This document shows positions 9,824-19,191 of a stretch of DNA of 64,000 nt, piece by piece. The stretch covers positions 978,118-1,042,117 of the forward strand of contig CAVRBO010000004.1 in the NCBI GenBank assembly GCA_963719285.1, in the 5' to 3' direction. The stretch comes from C-114 sp963719285 (GTDB taxonomy: Bacteria; Chloroflexota; Limnocylindria; Limnocylindrales; CSP1-4). The notes below the pieces were generated by a model. It ran no database searches, was not told where the DNA came from, and was given only the letters and a program-made list of their open reading frames with translations. The translations under genes and the position numbers were made by a program. Position 1 is the first letter of the stretch; each line of letters starts with the position of its first letter.

Positions 9824-10125
9824 GGTTCACCTCTTCCTTGGGGAAACGGTCGACCCGACCCGGACGGCCGGGCGTTCCGCTCGAGTGCGGATTCACCGCG
9901 TCCGACCGCTCGGGGGCCAGGGCGGGACGCTCCCAAGACTGCGGGCGGTGGGGTTGCGCGGACCACGGCGCCAGGCCGCGCCGGCTTGCGGATGCGTGGC
10001 GTTCCAGATCCGGCTCGCACCTGCAAGATGGTTGCAGCGCGCAGGTCGGTGCGGACGCCCTTCCTGTGCGCCCGCGAACGCGAGGAACGACCCTGCCAAC
10101 GCACCCGCCACGTGAGGAGACAGCC
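9824..10125. other. Divergent intergenic region
   Basis: About 300 bases between two divergent small genes. It should hold promoters in both directions. I see ribosome sites at its ends (GTGAGGAGA before 10126) but no clear palindrome or gene. Confidence 0.4.
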
Positions 10126-10299
10126 ATGCCCGAAGACACACCCAAGAGCCCCGCGATCCCACCGGGGATGCGCGAGGTCGTCGAGGGCCCGATCGGGAGC
10201 GCTCGGATCACGGACCCGGCGACGAGGGACTCGAAGAAACCTGAGCGCGAACCATTCCCTGCGATCGATCCTGACGCCGCCGAGTCGGACGAGGACTGA
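10126..10299 (+). CDS. Small acidic hypothetical protein
   Basis: 57 residues beginning MPEDTPKSPAIPPGMREVVE behind GTGAGGAGA. It is rich in Pro, Glu and Asp with no hydrophobic core, so it is probably disordered; the tail AIDPDAAESDED is highly acidic. No family recognised. It is followed by a strong hairpin at 10345 and then the iron permease gene. Confidence 0.5.
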   Translation: MPEDTPKSPAIPPGMREVVEGPIGSARITDPATRDSKKPEREPFPAIDPDAAESDED

Positions 10300-10344
10300 C
10301 AGGGCGAGCCGGACGACATCGTCCGACCACCTGCCACGGATTTG

Positions 10345-10379
10345 CAAGCGCCCTTGCGTAGTGTGTGCAAGGGCGCTTG
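10345..10379. promoter_or_regulatory. 13-base perfect inverted repeat upstream of the iron permease
   Basis: CAAGCGCCCTTGC, a 9-base spacer and its exact complement. There is no T-run after it, so it may be a terminator without tail, or an operator 67 bases before the efeU start. The left part, TTGCAA-N5-CTTGC, resembles half of the nickel regulator Nur type of box, but only loosely. Confidence 0.5.
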
Positions 10380-10445
10380 ACACATCTGCGCGACCGCCGG
10401 TAGTGTTCGTCGCCGAACCCCGTCGTGGTCGCTCTGAGGTGTCCC

Positions 10446-11230
10446 GTGCTCGCGACGTTCGTCATCGGCCTCCGCGAAGGCCTCGAGGCCGCCCTCATCG
10501 TTGGCATCGTCGCGGCCTTCCTCCGCCAGCGCGGCCGGAGCGATGCCCTCCGCCTCGTCTGGCTGGGCGTCGGCGTGGCCATCGCGATCTGCGTCGCCAT
10601 CGCCGTGGCGCTCCAGGTCTGGTCGGGGAGCCTGCCCCAGGCCCAGCAGGAAGCGCTCGAGACGGTCGTCGGGGCCATCGCGGTGTGATCGTCAGCTACA
10701 TGATCGTGTGGATGCGCCGCCACGCCCGCGGCCTCAAGCATGACCTCGAAGACGCAGCGTCGAGCGCATTGGCCCAGGGGACCGCCTGGGCCCTCGTGCG
10801 ATGGCCTTCCTGGCCGTCATGCGCGAGGGTCTCGAGACCGCGGTCTTCCTGCTCGCCGCATTCAACGCGAGTGGCAACGCCGTCGCGGCGGGCCTCGGGG
10901 CCGTCCTCGGCGTCGTCGTGGCCGCGGCCATCGGCTACGGCATCTACCGCGGCGGCGTGCGGTCGACCTGGCCCGGTTCTTCCGGCTCACCGGGATCGTG
11001 CTGGTGTTCGTCGCCGCGGGCTCGTCGCGACCGCGCTCCACACGGCCCACGAGGCCGGCTGGATCAACATCGGTCAGACCCAGGTGCCCGATCTGAGGTG
11101 GCTATCGACGCCGGGCTCGGTAGGTCGCCGCGCTGCTCACCGGCGCGCTCGGCATCCAGACCAGAGCACGGTCGATCGAGACGGCGGCTATCTGCTGTAC
11201 TCGTCTCGATGTTGATGTACGGGCCTGGCC
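10446..11230 (+). pseudogene. efeU: FTR1-family ferrous/ferric iron permease, four or more frameshifts as sequenced
   Basis: GTG 10446 opens VLATFVIGLREGLEAALIVG, containing the first REGLE iron-binding motif. The second motif, AVMREGLETAVFLLAAFN, lies near 10820. Blocks IVSYMIVWMRRHARGLK, DLARFFRLTGIVLVFVAAG, LVATALHTAHEAGWIN and LTGALGIQ complete the family in order. The breaks near 10690, 10798, 10968 and 11024 are each repaired by adding one G next to a short G run, for example GCGGTGTG to GCGGTGGTG. Healed length about 265-280 residues fits EfeU. It is the membrane pore of an EfeUOB system with the two following genes. Confidence 0.8.
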
Positions 11231-11483
11231 GGGCTGGACCCCCGAGCGAAGACGCCGCGGAGACGCGACCCACGAAGTGGCAGGCGGCGTCGAGCGACGC
11301 GCCGCTGGTCACGATGCGCCACCGAAGCCGGAGAACGCTGCCAGTGCACGAGTCGCGCGATTGCACATCGGGATCCTGGCCGCGCGGACCGGACTCCCAA
11401 GCGGAGGCGGAAGCCCGAGCGAAGGCGCCGGGGTGGCCCGGCGCACGACGCAGCGCACGGGAGAAACCAAAATCGCGGCTGTC

Positions 11484-12640
11484 ATGGGCGTAGTGGCCCT
11501 CCTTGCTGCCTGTGGCGGAACGACCGCATCGACAGCGCCCTACGGTGGCCGGGTCGGTGGCTCGCGGAGGCCAGCCGAACGTAGACCGTCAGCACGCTCA
11601 CCAACGCCCGCTGCACGCCGGACCGCCTGCGGTCGTGGCCGGCCCGGTACGTTCCGGCTCATCAACGAGGGCAGCGAAATGTCTCCAGAGGTCGAGCTGA
11701 CCCAGGACGACCGGATCATCGGCGAGAAGGAGAACCTCGCTTCCGGGCTGTCCGGTGACTTCAGTGTCGAGCTCGCAGCCGGCAGCTACGAGATCAAATG
11801 CCCGGGTGCGGACACTCCGTCGAGCCCGTTCACGGTGACCGCCGCGTCCGGCGCGGCGTCGTCCCGGGCGCCGAACGCGCTACTTGACCAGGCAACCAGC
11901 GCCTATGCCAGTGGGGTCCGCGGCGAAGTCGAAGCCTGGTGAGCTCGACCGGAAGCGCTCACGGCCGCGGTGCGTGCCGGGAACATCGAGCAGGCGAAGG
12001 CGCTCTACGGCCCGGCCCGCGTCCCCTACGAGCGGATCGAGCCGGTGGCCGAGAGCTTCGGCGACCTCGACCCACACATCGACGGGCGCGATCGGACGAT
12101 GCGGCACCTGCCGGCCGACCTCACGGGTTCCATCGCTCGAGAAGGCGCTGTGGGCGGAGAACAGCCTCGCGGCCATGGGCCCGATCGCGGATCAGCTCGA
12201 TGCGGACGTGGCGCAGCTGCACGATCTGGTCGCGACGGTCACGTTCCAGCCTGCCCAGCTGGCCAACGGCGCCGCGGAGCTGCTGGACGAGATCGCGGCA
12301 TCCAAGGTGACCGGCGAGGAAGAGCGCTACTCGCACCTGGACCGCTCATTTAGGTACACCTCTGAAGGCGCCCGCGAGGCCGACAGAGCTCCGACCGGCA
12401 CTCGCCCAAGTGGACGCGGCGCTCTGCGATGCTTGACCAGCGGTTTACGGAAGCCCAGACCGCGCTCGCGACGTACAGGCAAGGAGATGGGTTCGTGGCG
12501 TACACGACGCTCACGACCGATGACACTCGGGCACTCGCCCAGGCGGTGGACGTGCTCGCGGATCGACTCTCGCAGGTCGCGGCGACGGTCGGGGGACCGA
12601 CGCGGGCTGACGGGTCGATGCCCGAAGAGTTGCGCCGGGG
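11484..12640 (+). pseudogene. efeO: EfeO-like iron-binding lipoprotein (cupredoxin plus imelysin/M75), frameshifted
   Basis: MGVVALLAACGGTT looks like a lipoprotein signal with lipobox LAAC. A cupredoxin-like domain follows (FRLINEGSEMSPEVEL, then LSGDFSVELAAGSYEIKCPG). The imelysin part shows AGNIEQAKALYGPARVPYER, SFGDLDPHIDGRD, LEKALWAENSLAAMGPIA and LDQRFTEAQTALATYRQG in three different frames. These are the family landmarks of periplasmic EfeO, which collects iron and hands it to EfeU. Start and end are approximate because of at least four indels. The order efeU-efeO-efeB is the canonical one. Confidence 0.75.
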
Positions 12641-13880
12641 GGCCGTCGGGGCCGGACGGCCCGCGTCGGCGCCTGCGCGTGTCAACGGCCGCGGCCGTTT
12701 GGGGGGCGGGCGCGCTCGGCTCACGGATACGGCGCGGTGCTGAGCCCGGCACGCGCGTCCGAGACCGCGAACCCTGCGGGCGGTCCGGGTCGTCCCGTTC
12801 GACGGCGTGCACCAGGCCGGCATCACGACGCCGTCCCAGGACCGGCTCGCGTTCGGCGCGCTCGACCTGACCGTGACCTCGGCGGCCGAGCTGCGCGAGC
12901 TGCTGCGGACATGGACGACGGCGGCGGAGCGGATGACGCGCGGGGTGCCGGCCGGCGACCTGGCCGCGAGCCGCTGGCGCCGCCCGAGGACACCGGTGAG
13001 GCGCTCGACCTCCACGCGGCGCGGCTGACGATCACGATCGGCTTCGGGCCGGGGCTGTTCGAACGCGACGGAGACGATCGCTACGGCCTGGCGTCCGGCG
13101 CCGCGGGCACTGCGCACGCTGCCGCCGCTGCCGGGCGAGGACCTCGAGCCCGGCCGCAGCGGCGGCGACCTCTGCGTCCAGGCCTGCGCCGACGATCCGC
13201 AGGTGGCGTTCCACGCCGTACGCAACCTGACCCGGCTGGCGCGTGGTGCCGCGACGCTGCGCTGGACGCAGCTCGGCTTCGGCACGAACCTCGTCGGTGA
13301 CCTCGAGCCAGCAGACGATGCGCAACCTCAGGCTTCAAGGACGGAACCAACAACCTCAAGAGCGACGACGACGCTGCGGTGCGCGAAGCACGTCTGGGTC
13401 GTCGGCGACGACGAGCCGCGCTGGCTGCGGGGCGGCAGCTACTGGTCGCGCGCCGGATCCGGATGCTGATCGAGGCCTGGGACCGCACGCCGCTCGATGA
13501 GCAGGAGCTGATAATCGGCCGCCGCAAGGTCAGCGGCGCGCCGCTGACAGGCGAGCACGAGCACGACGCGCTCGACTTCAAGGCGCTCGCGGCCGATGGC
13601 AAGCCCGCGATGCCGCCGATGCCCATGTCCGGCTGGCGGCGCCGGAGACGAACGGCGGCGTTGCGATCCTGCGCCGCGGCTACTCCTACACGGACGGCAT
13701 CGACGCCGCGAGCGGCCAGCTCGACGCCGGCCTGTTCTTCATCTCGTTTCAGCGCGACCCGCAGCAGTTCGTCGCGTTGCAGCGCCGACTCGGCGCGACC
13801 GACGCGCTCAACGAGTACATCCGCCACACCGGAAGCGCCCTTTCGCGGGCCCGCCTCCTCGGTCGCAATCTCCCGCGAGC
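12640..13880 (+). pseudogene. efeB: EfeB-like deferrochelatase / DyP-type peroxidase, frameshifted
   Basis: After a twin-arginine-like start (RRRLRVSTAAAVWGAGALG) the DyP family blocks appear in shifting frames: VHQAGITTPSQDRLAFGALD, LTITIGFGPGLFERDG, GGDLCVQACADDPQVAFHA, then the haem-site signature GFKDGTNNLK near 13330, SYLVARRIRM-like and IEAWDRTPLDEQELIIGR, and the C-terminal GLFFISFQRDPQQFV with TDALNEYIRHTGSAL. EfeB is a Tat-exported haem peroxidase that assists iron import. The gene runs to about 13880 with no definable stop. It converges on the cobalt/nickel operon. Confidence 0.8.
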
Positions 13881-14119
13881 CCGTTGCAGCGGTACGCGGC
13901 AGGTCCGCGTGCTCGGCGTGGGGCAGGAACCATGGAACTCCTCGCGGCCATCCGCGCCGTGGCTGTCGTGCAGGGTCGCCGAGGGCCACGAGCACGTCAA
14001 GGGTGAGGTAGACCGGGTCGGGTCGGCGTCGATCTCCAGTCCTTGCCCAACAAGACACTCCACGATCTCGCTCCCCGTGACGTGGGACCCTGCGTGCGAC
14101 CCCGAGGACGATGAGGAAC
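13881..14119. other. Stretch between convergent clusters, content unclear
   Basis: By position this should be the C-terminal half of the nickel/cobalt permease on the minus strand, but I could not match its transmembrane blocks in any frame. Either the indel density hides it or the gene is truncated. Confidence 0.35.
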
Positions 14120-14530
14120 AGTCGCCGATGCGGCGTCAGCTGAGCCGCGCGCGGAGCCGCCGATCTCGCGGAACGGCGGAGGATGTAGCTCACGACGCCG
14201 GCGCTCAGGGCGATGAGGACCGAGAGGGGCAACGAAGACGACTCGTGGAGTGCCCGAGCGAGAAGAACAGGCCGACGCCGACCGGCCGCTGGCCGTCCTT
14301 TGCATGAGCTTGCGGGTCGTGTTGTTCGATCGCCGCGAAGTGTGGTCGGAAAGCATCGACCGCGTGGCAGCAGAGCCGAACGTGTACGCGAGCAGGGCCG
14401 GGTGGGCAGCAGGATGGGATACTCGACAACGACGCCGCGAGGGCCAGGGCCGGGCCCCGAGGTTGAACACGAACAGGAACGCGTAGACCCGCAGGATCCG
14501 GGTTGCGCAAGGCACTGGCGGGTGCGTCAT
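14120..14530 (-). pseudogene. NiCoT nickel/cobalt permease, N-terminal part, heavily frameshifted
   Basis: ATG 14530 overlaps the cbiO stop (TGATG). The start RILRVYAFLFVFNLGA is hydrophobic. Allowing small insertions, the family signature HAVDADHIAAIDNTTRKLM can be read from about 14400 to 14300, followed by RPVGVGLFFSLGHST, VLIALSAGVVSYIL with PPFREIGG, and SATFLIVLG. These are helices 2-4 of HoxN/NixA-type permeases, which import Ni2+ or Co2+. The family is usually 330-370 residues; only about 140 are traceable. It is fourth in the cbiMQO operon. Confidence 0.65.
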
Positions 14531-15370
14531 CAGGCGGCCTCGTGGTGCTCGACGTCATGGTCGTGGGGTGCGTGGGCGATCCGCCGTGCTCGTGCAGGTG
14601 CTCGTGGATCAGGTTCGCGCGCAGCAGCAGGTCGCGGTCGGCCAGGATCTCGTCGCGGGGCCGTCGGCCAGCACGCGCCGCTTCTCGCCGATGACGACGA
14701 CCCGGTCGGCGATCAGCGGCACGATCTCGAGCTCGTGGGTCGCGGTGACGATCGTCTTGCCGCCGCGCCCAGCTGGCGGATCAGGTTGACCAGCACCCAC
14801 TTCGTGCGCGGGTCGAGCGCCGCGGTCGGCTCGTCGAGCAGGAGGACGTCCGGCTGCAGCGACAGCACGGAGGCGATCGCCGCCCGCTTCTTCTCGCCGC
14901 CGGACAGCTCGAACGGCGCCCGGTCGGCGAGGTGCGCGATGTCCATCTGGCGCAGCGCCTCGTCGCACGCGCGCGCGGACCTCGTCGTGCGGGCAGGCCG
15001 AGCTGCAGCGGGCCGAAGGCGACGTCGTCGAACACCGTCGGCGAGAACAGCTGGACGTCCGGGTCCTGGAACACCAGCCCGACCTCGCGGTGGAAGCGGA
15101 AGGCGTCCTGGCCGTCGGCGACGGCGGCGACGTCGTGGCCGAGCGCGCGCATGGTGCCCGCGGTCGGCGCGATGATGCCGTCGAGCAGCTTGAGCAGGGT
15201 CGACTTGCCGCGAGCCGTTGGCGCCCAGCAGCGCGACCCGCTCGCCGCGCTCGATGTCGCAGGTCGATCGCCGTCGAGCGCGACCTGGCGGCCGCCGTAG
15301 ACGTAGCGCACGCCGTGCAGCTCGAAGACGGCGCTCGTCGGCGGCGCGGGCGTCGGCCTCGGTCGTCGAC
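14530..15370 (-). pseudogene. cbiO: Energy-coupling factor ATPase for cobalt, frameshifted
   Basis: ABC ATPase blocks appear in order: ELHGVRYVYGGRQVALDG, a Walker A with one extra base (GxNGSGKSTLLKLLDG), Q-loop LVFQDPDVQLFSPTVFDDV, signature ELSGGEKKRAAIASVL, Walker B QPDVLLLDEPTAALDPR and the switch His in TATHELEIV. The tail, in a shifted frame, is strongly His-rich (HEHLHEHGG, then HDHDVEHHEAA) and ends at the TGA at 14530-14532. CbiO drives the ECF transporter with CbiQ and CbiM. Four or so one-base shifts are needed. Confidence 0.85.
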
Positions 15371-16248
15371 GGGACGTCACCGGCTCGGTCGTCACGGAGC
15401 GAGCCGCCGACGCGACCAGGCGACCGCGACCGACCGCCGCCAGGGCGAGCCAGTCGGCGCCGCGCATCCGGTAGTCGTGGTAAGCTGCGGATCTTGCCGG
15501 TGAACCCGCGCGCGGCCATCGCCGCGTAGACGTCGTTGCTCATCTTGAACGAGCGGTTCAGCAGGTTGCCCATCGAGCCCGCGATCCAGCGCCGCTGCTC
15601 GCTGCCGCTCGTCCGGCCGACCACGCGGCTCTTGCGCGCCTCGAACATGCCGTTGGCGAGGTGCAGGAACAGGAAGATGTAGCGGTAGGTCATCGCCAGC
15701 ACGAGGATGAACACCTGCGGCACGCGGATCGCCTGCAGGCTCTTGAGCAGGTCGGCCCAGCGGCGTCGTCAGGACGAGCAGCACCGCCAGCGAGACGCTG
15801 ACCGCCGACCCGGATCACGAACAGGACGGCGCCGATCAGGCCCGGGATCGACGGCGCGATCGTGATCGGCCCGACCGTGAGCTCGAACAGGCGCGGGCCC
15901 GGCGACGAAGAAGATCGCGGGGATCACGACGATGGCGGCGAAGAACGGGATGCCGAGCCAGACCCGGCGGACGAAGAAGTCGAACGGGATGCGGCTGGCC
16001 GCGGCGGCGACCAGGATCACGGCGTAGCAGGCAGACCAGGTCAGGATCGAGGTCGAGAGGCTGGCGGCGAGGATCACCGCCAGGAACATCCCGAGCTTGG
16101 CGCGCGGGTCGAGGCCCTGGAGCCAGCCGGCGGACCGGGCGTGCTCCTCGGTGAAGATGGAGCGCTCGATCGAGCCGGAGATCCCGGCCAGCGTGTGCTC
16201 GAGCCAGCCGATGTGGCCCTCGTGGTCGCGCGTCGCGTCAGCGGTCAT
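15371..16248 (-). pseudogene. cbiQ: ECF transporter transmembrane protein, frameshifted
   Basis: ATG 16248. GHIGWLEHTLAGISGSIERS is the typical CbiQ N-terminus, then DPRAKLGMFLAVILAASLS, ACYAVILVAAAASRIPFDFF, WLGIPFFAAIVVIPAIFF, later FILVLAMTYRYIFLFLHLAN, KSRVVGRTSGSEQRRW and the coupling helix region DVYAAMAARGFTGKIR, ending MRGADWLALAAVGRG. CbiQ is the scaffold that couples CbiO to the substrate-binding CbiM. Frameshifts near 15890, 15775 and 15500. Spacing to cbiM is 15 bases and to cbiO about zero. Confidence 0.85.
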
Positions 16249-16263
16249 CGGCGGCGCGCGCGG

Positions 16264-17561
16264 TCAGGCGTCGGCCGGCGCCGGCGCTCGTCGTCCGTGC
16301 CGCGCCGCCGGCCGCCGGATGAGCCAGGTCAGGCCGTAGATCGCGCCGCCGCACAGCAGGATGCCGAGGATCCCGGCGATCTCGTAGCCGATCGCCGCGT
16401 GCCACAGCGGGGCGTTGGCGTCGCTGAAGAACGGCAGCGGCAGGTTGTAGCCGCCGAGCGGCGCGCTGAACAGCGTCGACAGGTCGCGCAGGCCCTGCGG
16501 GCACGTACCCGAAGGCCGCCTGCGACGTCGTCGGCGCAGCCCTCGCCGTACGCGAAGCCCGGGGCGATCAGCCCGAGCGGCGCGAGCACGGCGACGGCGG
16601 TGAACGCCGTGCCGACGCCGCTTGAGGCGCCGCGGCAGGAGCGAGCCAGGCCAGCGGGACGAGGATCGACGAAGATCACGCCGACCACGAGCAGCATCGA
16701 GGCGACGGCGGCCCAGTCGACGCTGGACCAGTCGGCGCCGAACAGCGCGGCCGGGGTCGCCGCCGCCCATCGGCGAGCCCGACGACCGCGAGCAGCGCGA
16801 CGGCCCCGACGATCGCCACGCTCACCAGCTGCCACAGCGGCCGACGCGCTGACCTGGCCCTCGGCGCATCCGTCGTCGCGAACACGGTCCGCAGCCGGGT
16901 CAGGTACTCCGGGTGGCGCTTCTGCAGGTAGACGATCCCGAGGTAGGTGATGACGCCCTCGACCACCGAGGCGCCGAACACGTGCGCGAGCGAGCATCGC
17001 CGGCACGGCCTCGGACAGGCCGTACGGGCTGTACAGCGGCGTGCCCGTTCTCGGTGAACAGGAGCGGCTGGATGCCGAGCTCGATGCCGACCAGCAGCGC
17101 CGCGCCGTGATCGCCACGTAGGCGGCGATCCCGCCGGCCCAGGCGCGCCGGCTCGACAGGAGCTCCGATCGCCCGGCGAGCAGCCGGTACAGGCCGTAGC
17201 CGACGAACGGCAGGACGACGCCATGTTGAAGCAGTTGGCGAAGATGGCGAGGACGCCGCCGTCGCCGAAGAACAGCGCCTGGATGATCAGCGCCGACGCT
17301 GACCCCGATGACGGCGGCCCATGGCCCGAGGACGATGGCGATCAGGGTGCCGCCGACGCCATGCGCCGTCGTCCCGCCGGGCACGGGGACGTTGAACATC
17401 ATGATCGTGAAGCTCATCGCGCTGAAGATCGCCAGCAGCGGGATCGTCCGGTTGCTGAGGACGTCCTGGACCTTGCGGGTCGCGACGCGCCACGTCGGCA
17501 CGGTGACCACGCCCATGCCCACCGCGATCACGGGGCTGATGTAGCCGTCGGGGATGTGCAT
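16264..17561 (-). pseudogene. cbiM: Cobalt ECF substrate-binding protein, CbiM with C-terminal CbiN/PDGLE-like part, frameshifted
   Basis: The start MHIPDGYISPVIAVG has the metal-binding His2-Asp5 N-terminus of CbiM. MSFTIMMFNVPVPGGTTAHG, ALIIQALFFGDGGVLAIFA, FANCFNM and LPFVGYGLYRLLAG follow, then a second part with LGLIAPGFAYGEG, VPQGLRDLSTLF, APLGGYNLPLPFF and a final helix, the PDGLE/CbiN-like domain fused at the C-terminus. Length about 432 residues when healed. It captures Co2+ (or Ni2+) outside the cell. An inverted repeat lies about 85 bases upstream. Several indels, some of which are insertions and some deletions in G runs. Confidence 0.85.
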
Positions 17562-17645
17562 CGCGGCGTCTCCTCGCTCGCGGAACGGGCCGGCTCGATG
17601 CCTGCCATGACCTTGCTACGTCGGCGGTCGATGGCTGGATGAGTC

Positions 17646-17666
17646 ATGGTGCTATTGCAACACCAT
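17646..17666. promoter_or_regulatory. Inverted repeat upstream of cbiM, candidate metal-regulator operator
   Basis: ATGGTG, nine bases, CACCAT, centred in an AT-richer patch containing CTATTGCAA. It lies about 85 bases before the cbiM start, a suitable operator position. The 10-base string GGTGCTATTG also occurs upstream of the XRE gene at 19144. Confidence 0.45.
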
Positions 17667-17729
17667 GCGATAGAGAGTGTAGCGGCAGCAAGGCGAGAAG
17701 CAAGCGCCAGACGGTGCGCTCCGCGATCG

Positions 17730-18077
17730 TCAGGCCGGCGGGGACTCCGCGGGCGTCGTGGCCTGAACCGGGGCGGCCGCATCCGTCGGTGGGGCGGGTT
17801 CGGCCGGCCGCAGCGCGATCGCGGCGCCGGCGATGAGGGCGGGAACCGCCCCGGCGGCGACCACGATCCGCGGCGCGCGGGCGATCCGCAGGCCGGCGCT
17901 GAGACCCACGGAGGTCGCGGCGAGAGAGCGCAGCGTGGAGTCGGGCAGGGTCTGCAGGGCGCTTGCCGTGTCCCGCGCGCCGGCCCGCGTCGCGCGGACG
18001 GTCCCCGGCAGGTGACCGACCAGCGTGGCCGCGGTCGTGCCCACCGTCCTGATGGCGCCACCGAGCCGGCGAGCCAC
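17730..18077 (-). CDS. Hypothetical protein with hydrophobic segment
   Basis: 115 residues from GTG 18077; a better ribosome site (GGAG) precedes an ATG at 18162 in another frame, so the true start may lie there with one indel between. The N-terminus is a basic Ala/Thr-rich helix (IRTVGTTAATLVGHLPG), the middle a hydrophobic stretch (RIVVAAGAVPALIAGAAIAL), and the end a Pro/Ala-rich tail (PAEPAPPTDAAAPVQATTP). It may be membrane associated. No family recognised. Confidence 0.45.
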   Translation of the reverse strand: MARRLGGAIRTVGTTAATLVGHLPGTVRATRAGARDTASALQTLPDSTLRSLAATSVGLSAGLRIARAPRIVVAAGAVPALIAGAAIALRPAEPAPPTDAAAPVQATTPAESPPA

Positions 18078-18275
18078 GGACGAGAAACGGGCGCGCCCGC
18101 CGGTCGCGGGTTCGACTGCGCGCGACGGGGTGGCGCTTGGTCCTGGGCTTCGGGGTCGTCATGACGCGCTCCAGATCGGGCTTGGCGGGACAGATGGATC
18201 GGACGGGATCGCCCTCGTGGAGGCGGTCCCGTCCGGGTGGTCGGCATGGGCGGGTTCGGGGAAAGCCCGGACGGG

Positions 18276-18542
18276 TCAGCTCCGGCCGAGGCGGCGCGAG
18301 CCCGAGGCCATGTTCGCGACGAAGACCACGAGGCACGCCCCGAGCGTCGCGATCACGATGCTCTCGATGTTGATGCCGTCGACCTTGCCCTTGTCGAAGA
18401 CGTTGGCGGCGATGAAGCCACCCACGAGTCCGCCGACGACGCCGAGCACGATCATCATGACCAGGCCCTCACGCGAGCCCATGAGCTGATTGGCGAGGAA
18501 GCCGGCGATCGCGCCGACGATGATCCAGCTGAAGATACCCAT
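18276..18542 (-). CDS. GlsB/YeaQ/YmgE family stress-response membrane protein, second copy
   Basis: 88 residues: MGIFSWIIVGAIAGFLANQL, then GLVMMIVLGVVGGLVGGFIA and VIATLGACLVVFVANM. It has the same three-helix glycine-rich layout as the protein at 7803, but the loop between helices 2 and 3 (NVFDKGKVDGINIES) differs. Ribosome site GAAGGGATCG upstream. It probably responds to envelope or general stress. Confidence 0.85.
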   Translation of the reverse strand: MGIFSWIIVGAIAGFLANQLMGSREGLVMMIVLGVVGGLVGGFIAANVFDKGKVDGINIESIVIATLGACLVVFVANMASGSRRLGRS

Positions 18543-18632
18543 GCGTGTTTCGATCCCTTCTGATCGACGGCCGTCACCGACCGACGTTGGATGTGTTCGT
18601 CCTTGGGGTTCCGGCGACCGCGGAGCGGTCGG

Positions 18633-18921
18633 TCAGGCGGGCTCGCGTCGGAAGATGTTCGCGACCCACAGCACGATGAGCTCGAGGACGGTCCAACCGA
18701 CGAACGCCACGACCGCGGCGACGTCGAAGATGGATCCGGAGGCATGGAGGTTGTTCGTGCGCAGGATCCCCTCGAATGGGCCCGACGAACACCTGGCCGA
18801 TGTTCAGGATCGCCGAGACGAGGCCGTTGGCCTCGCGCGCGTCGAGCAGGAGCAGCGCGAACCGCGCCGCGATGGCGATCTGGATCAGCCCGAAGACGAG
18901 GACGACGATCCGTCGCGTCAT
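18633..18921 (-). pseudogene. YggT-like two-helix membrane protein, one frameshift as sequenced
   Basis: ATG 18921 gives MTRRIVVLVFGLIQIAIAAR and FALLLLDAREANGLVSAILN, then GQVFVGP. Near 18778 one extra base must be skipped to continue FEGILRTNNLHASGSIFDV, VAAVVAFVGWTVLELIVLW and ANIFRREPA to the stop at 18633. The healed 95 residues have two hydrophobic regions and the FxGI and DxAAVVA pattern of YggT-like proteins. Function in the family is poorly known (osmotic or ion-related in some bacteria). Confidence 0.6.
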
Positions 18922-19010
18922 CTCGGAGCCTCCGGGGCCCGTCCGCGTGACGCGGCTACTCTCCGTCTGAACAGTCTCGTGGCCCGGTGCCACGGTGGGT
19001 CCCCCGGTGA

Positions 19011-19024
19011 CGACCGTACGGTCG
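19011..19024. promoter_or_regulatory. 14-base perfect palindrome
   Basis: CGACCGTACGGTCG, in the 270-base divergent region between the YggT-like gene and the XRE regulator. A suitable operator for a dimeric repressor. 90 bases from the YggT-like start and 168 from the XRE start. Confidence 0.4.
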
Positions 19025-19147
19025 ACTTGATCGATCGACAAGTGCTTCTCCCTGTGCCTCAGGCATCCGGGGAAGCGGAGGTATCGAAGACCACCGCCGG
19101 CTGACGCTCCGGCCACTGCTGCGGTTGCAGTGAACCACGTGACGGTG

Positions 19148-19163
19148 CTATTGTCAACAGTAG
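19148..19163 (+). promoter_or_regulatory. Imperfect palindrome just upstream of the XRE gene
   Basis: CTATTGTCAACAGTAG matches its reverse complement at 12 of 16 positions (CTAnTGTnnACAnTAG) and lies 29 bases before the XRE start. It is a candidate autoregulatory site overlapping a TTGTCA -35-like element. Confidence 0.45.
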
Positions 19164-19191
19164 TGTTTGTTATTCACTGTGGATTGGAGCG

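Noticed and set aside
17562..17729. Possible cobalamin riboswitch upstream of cbiM
   Set aside because: The region is short and I find no B12-box-like sequence. The inverted repeat at 17646 suits a protein operator better.
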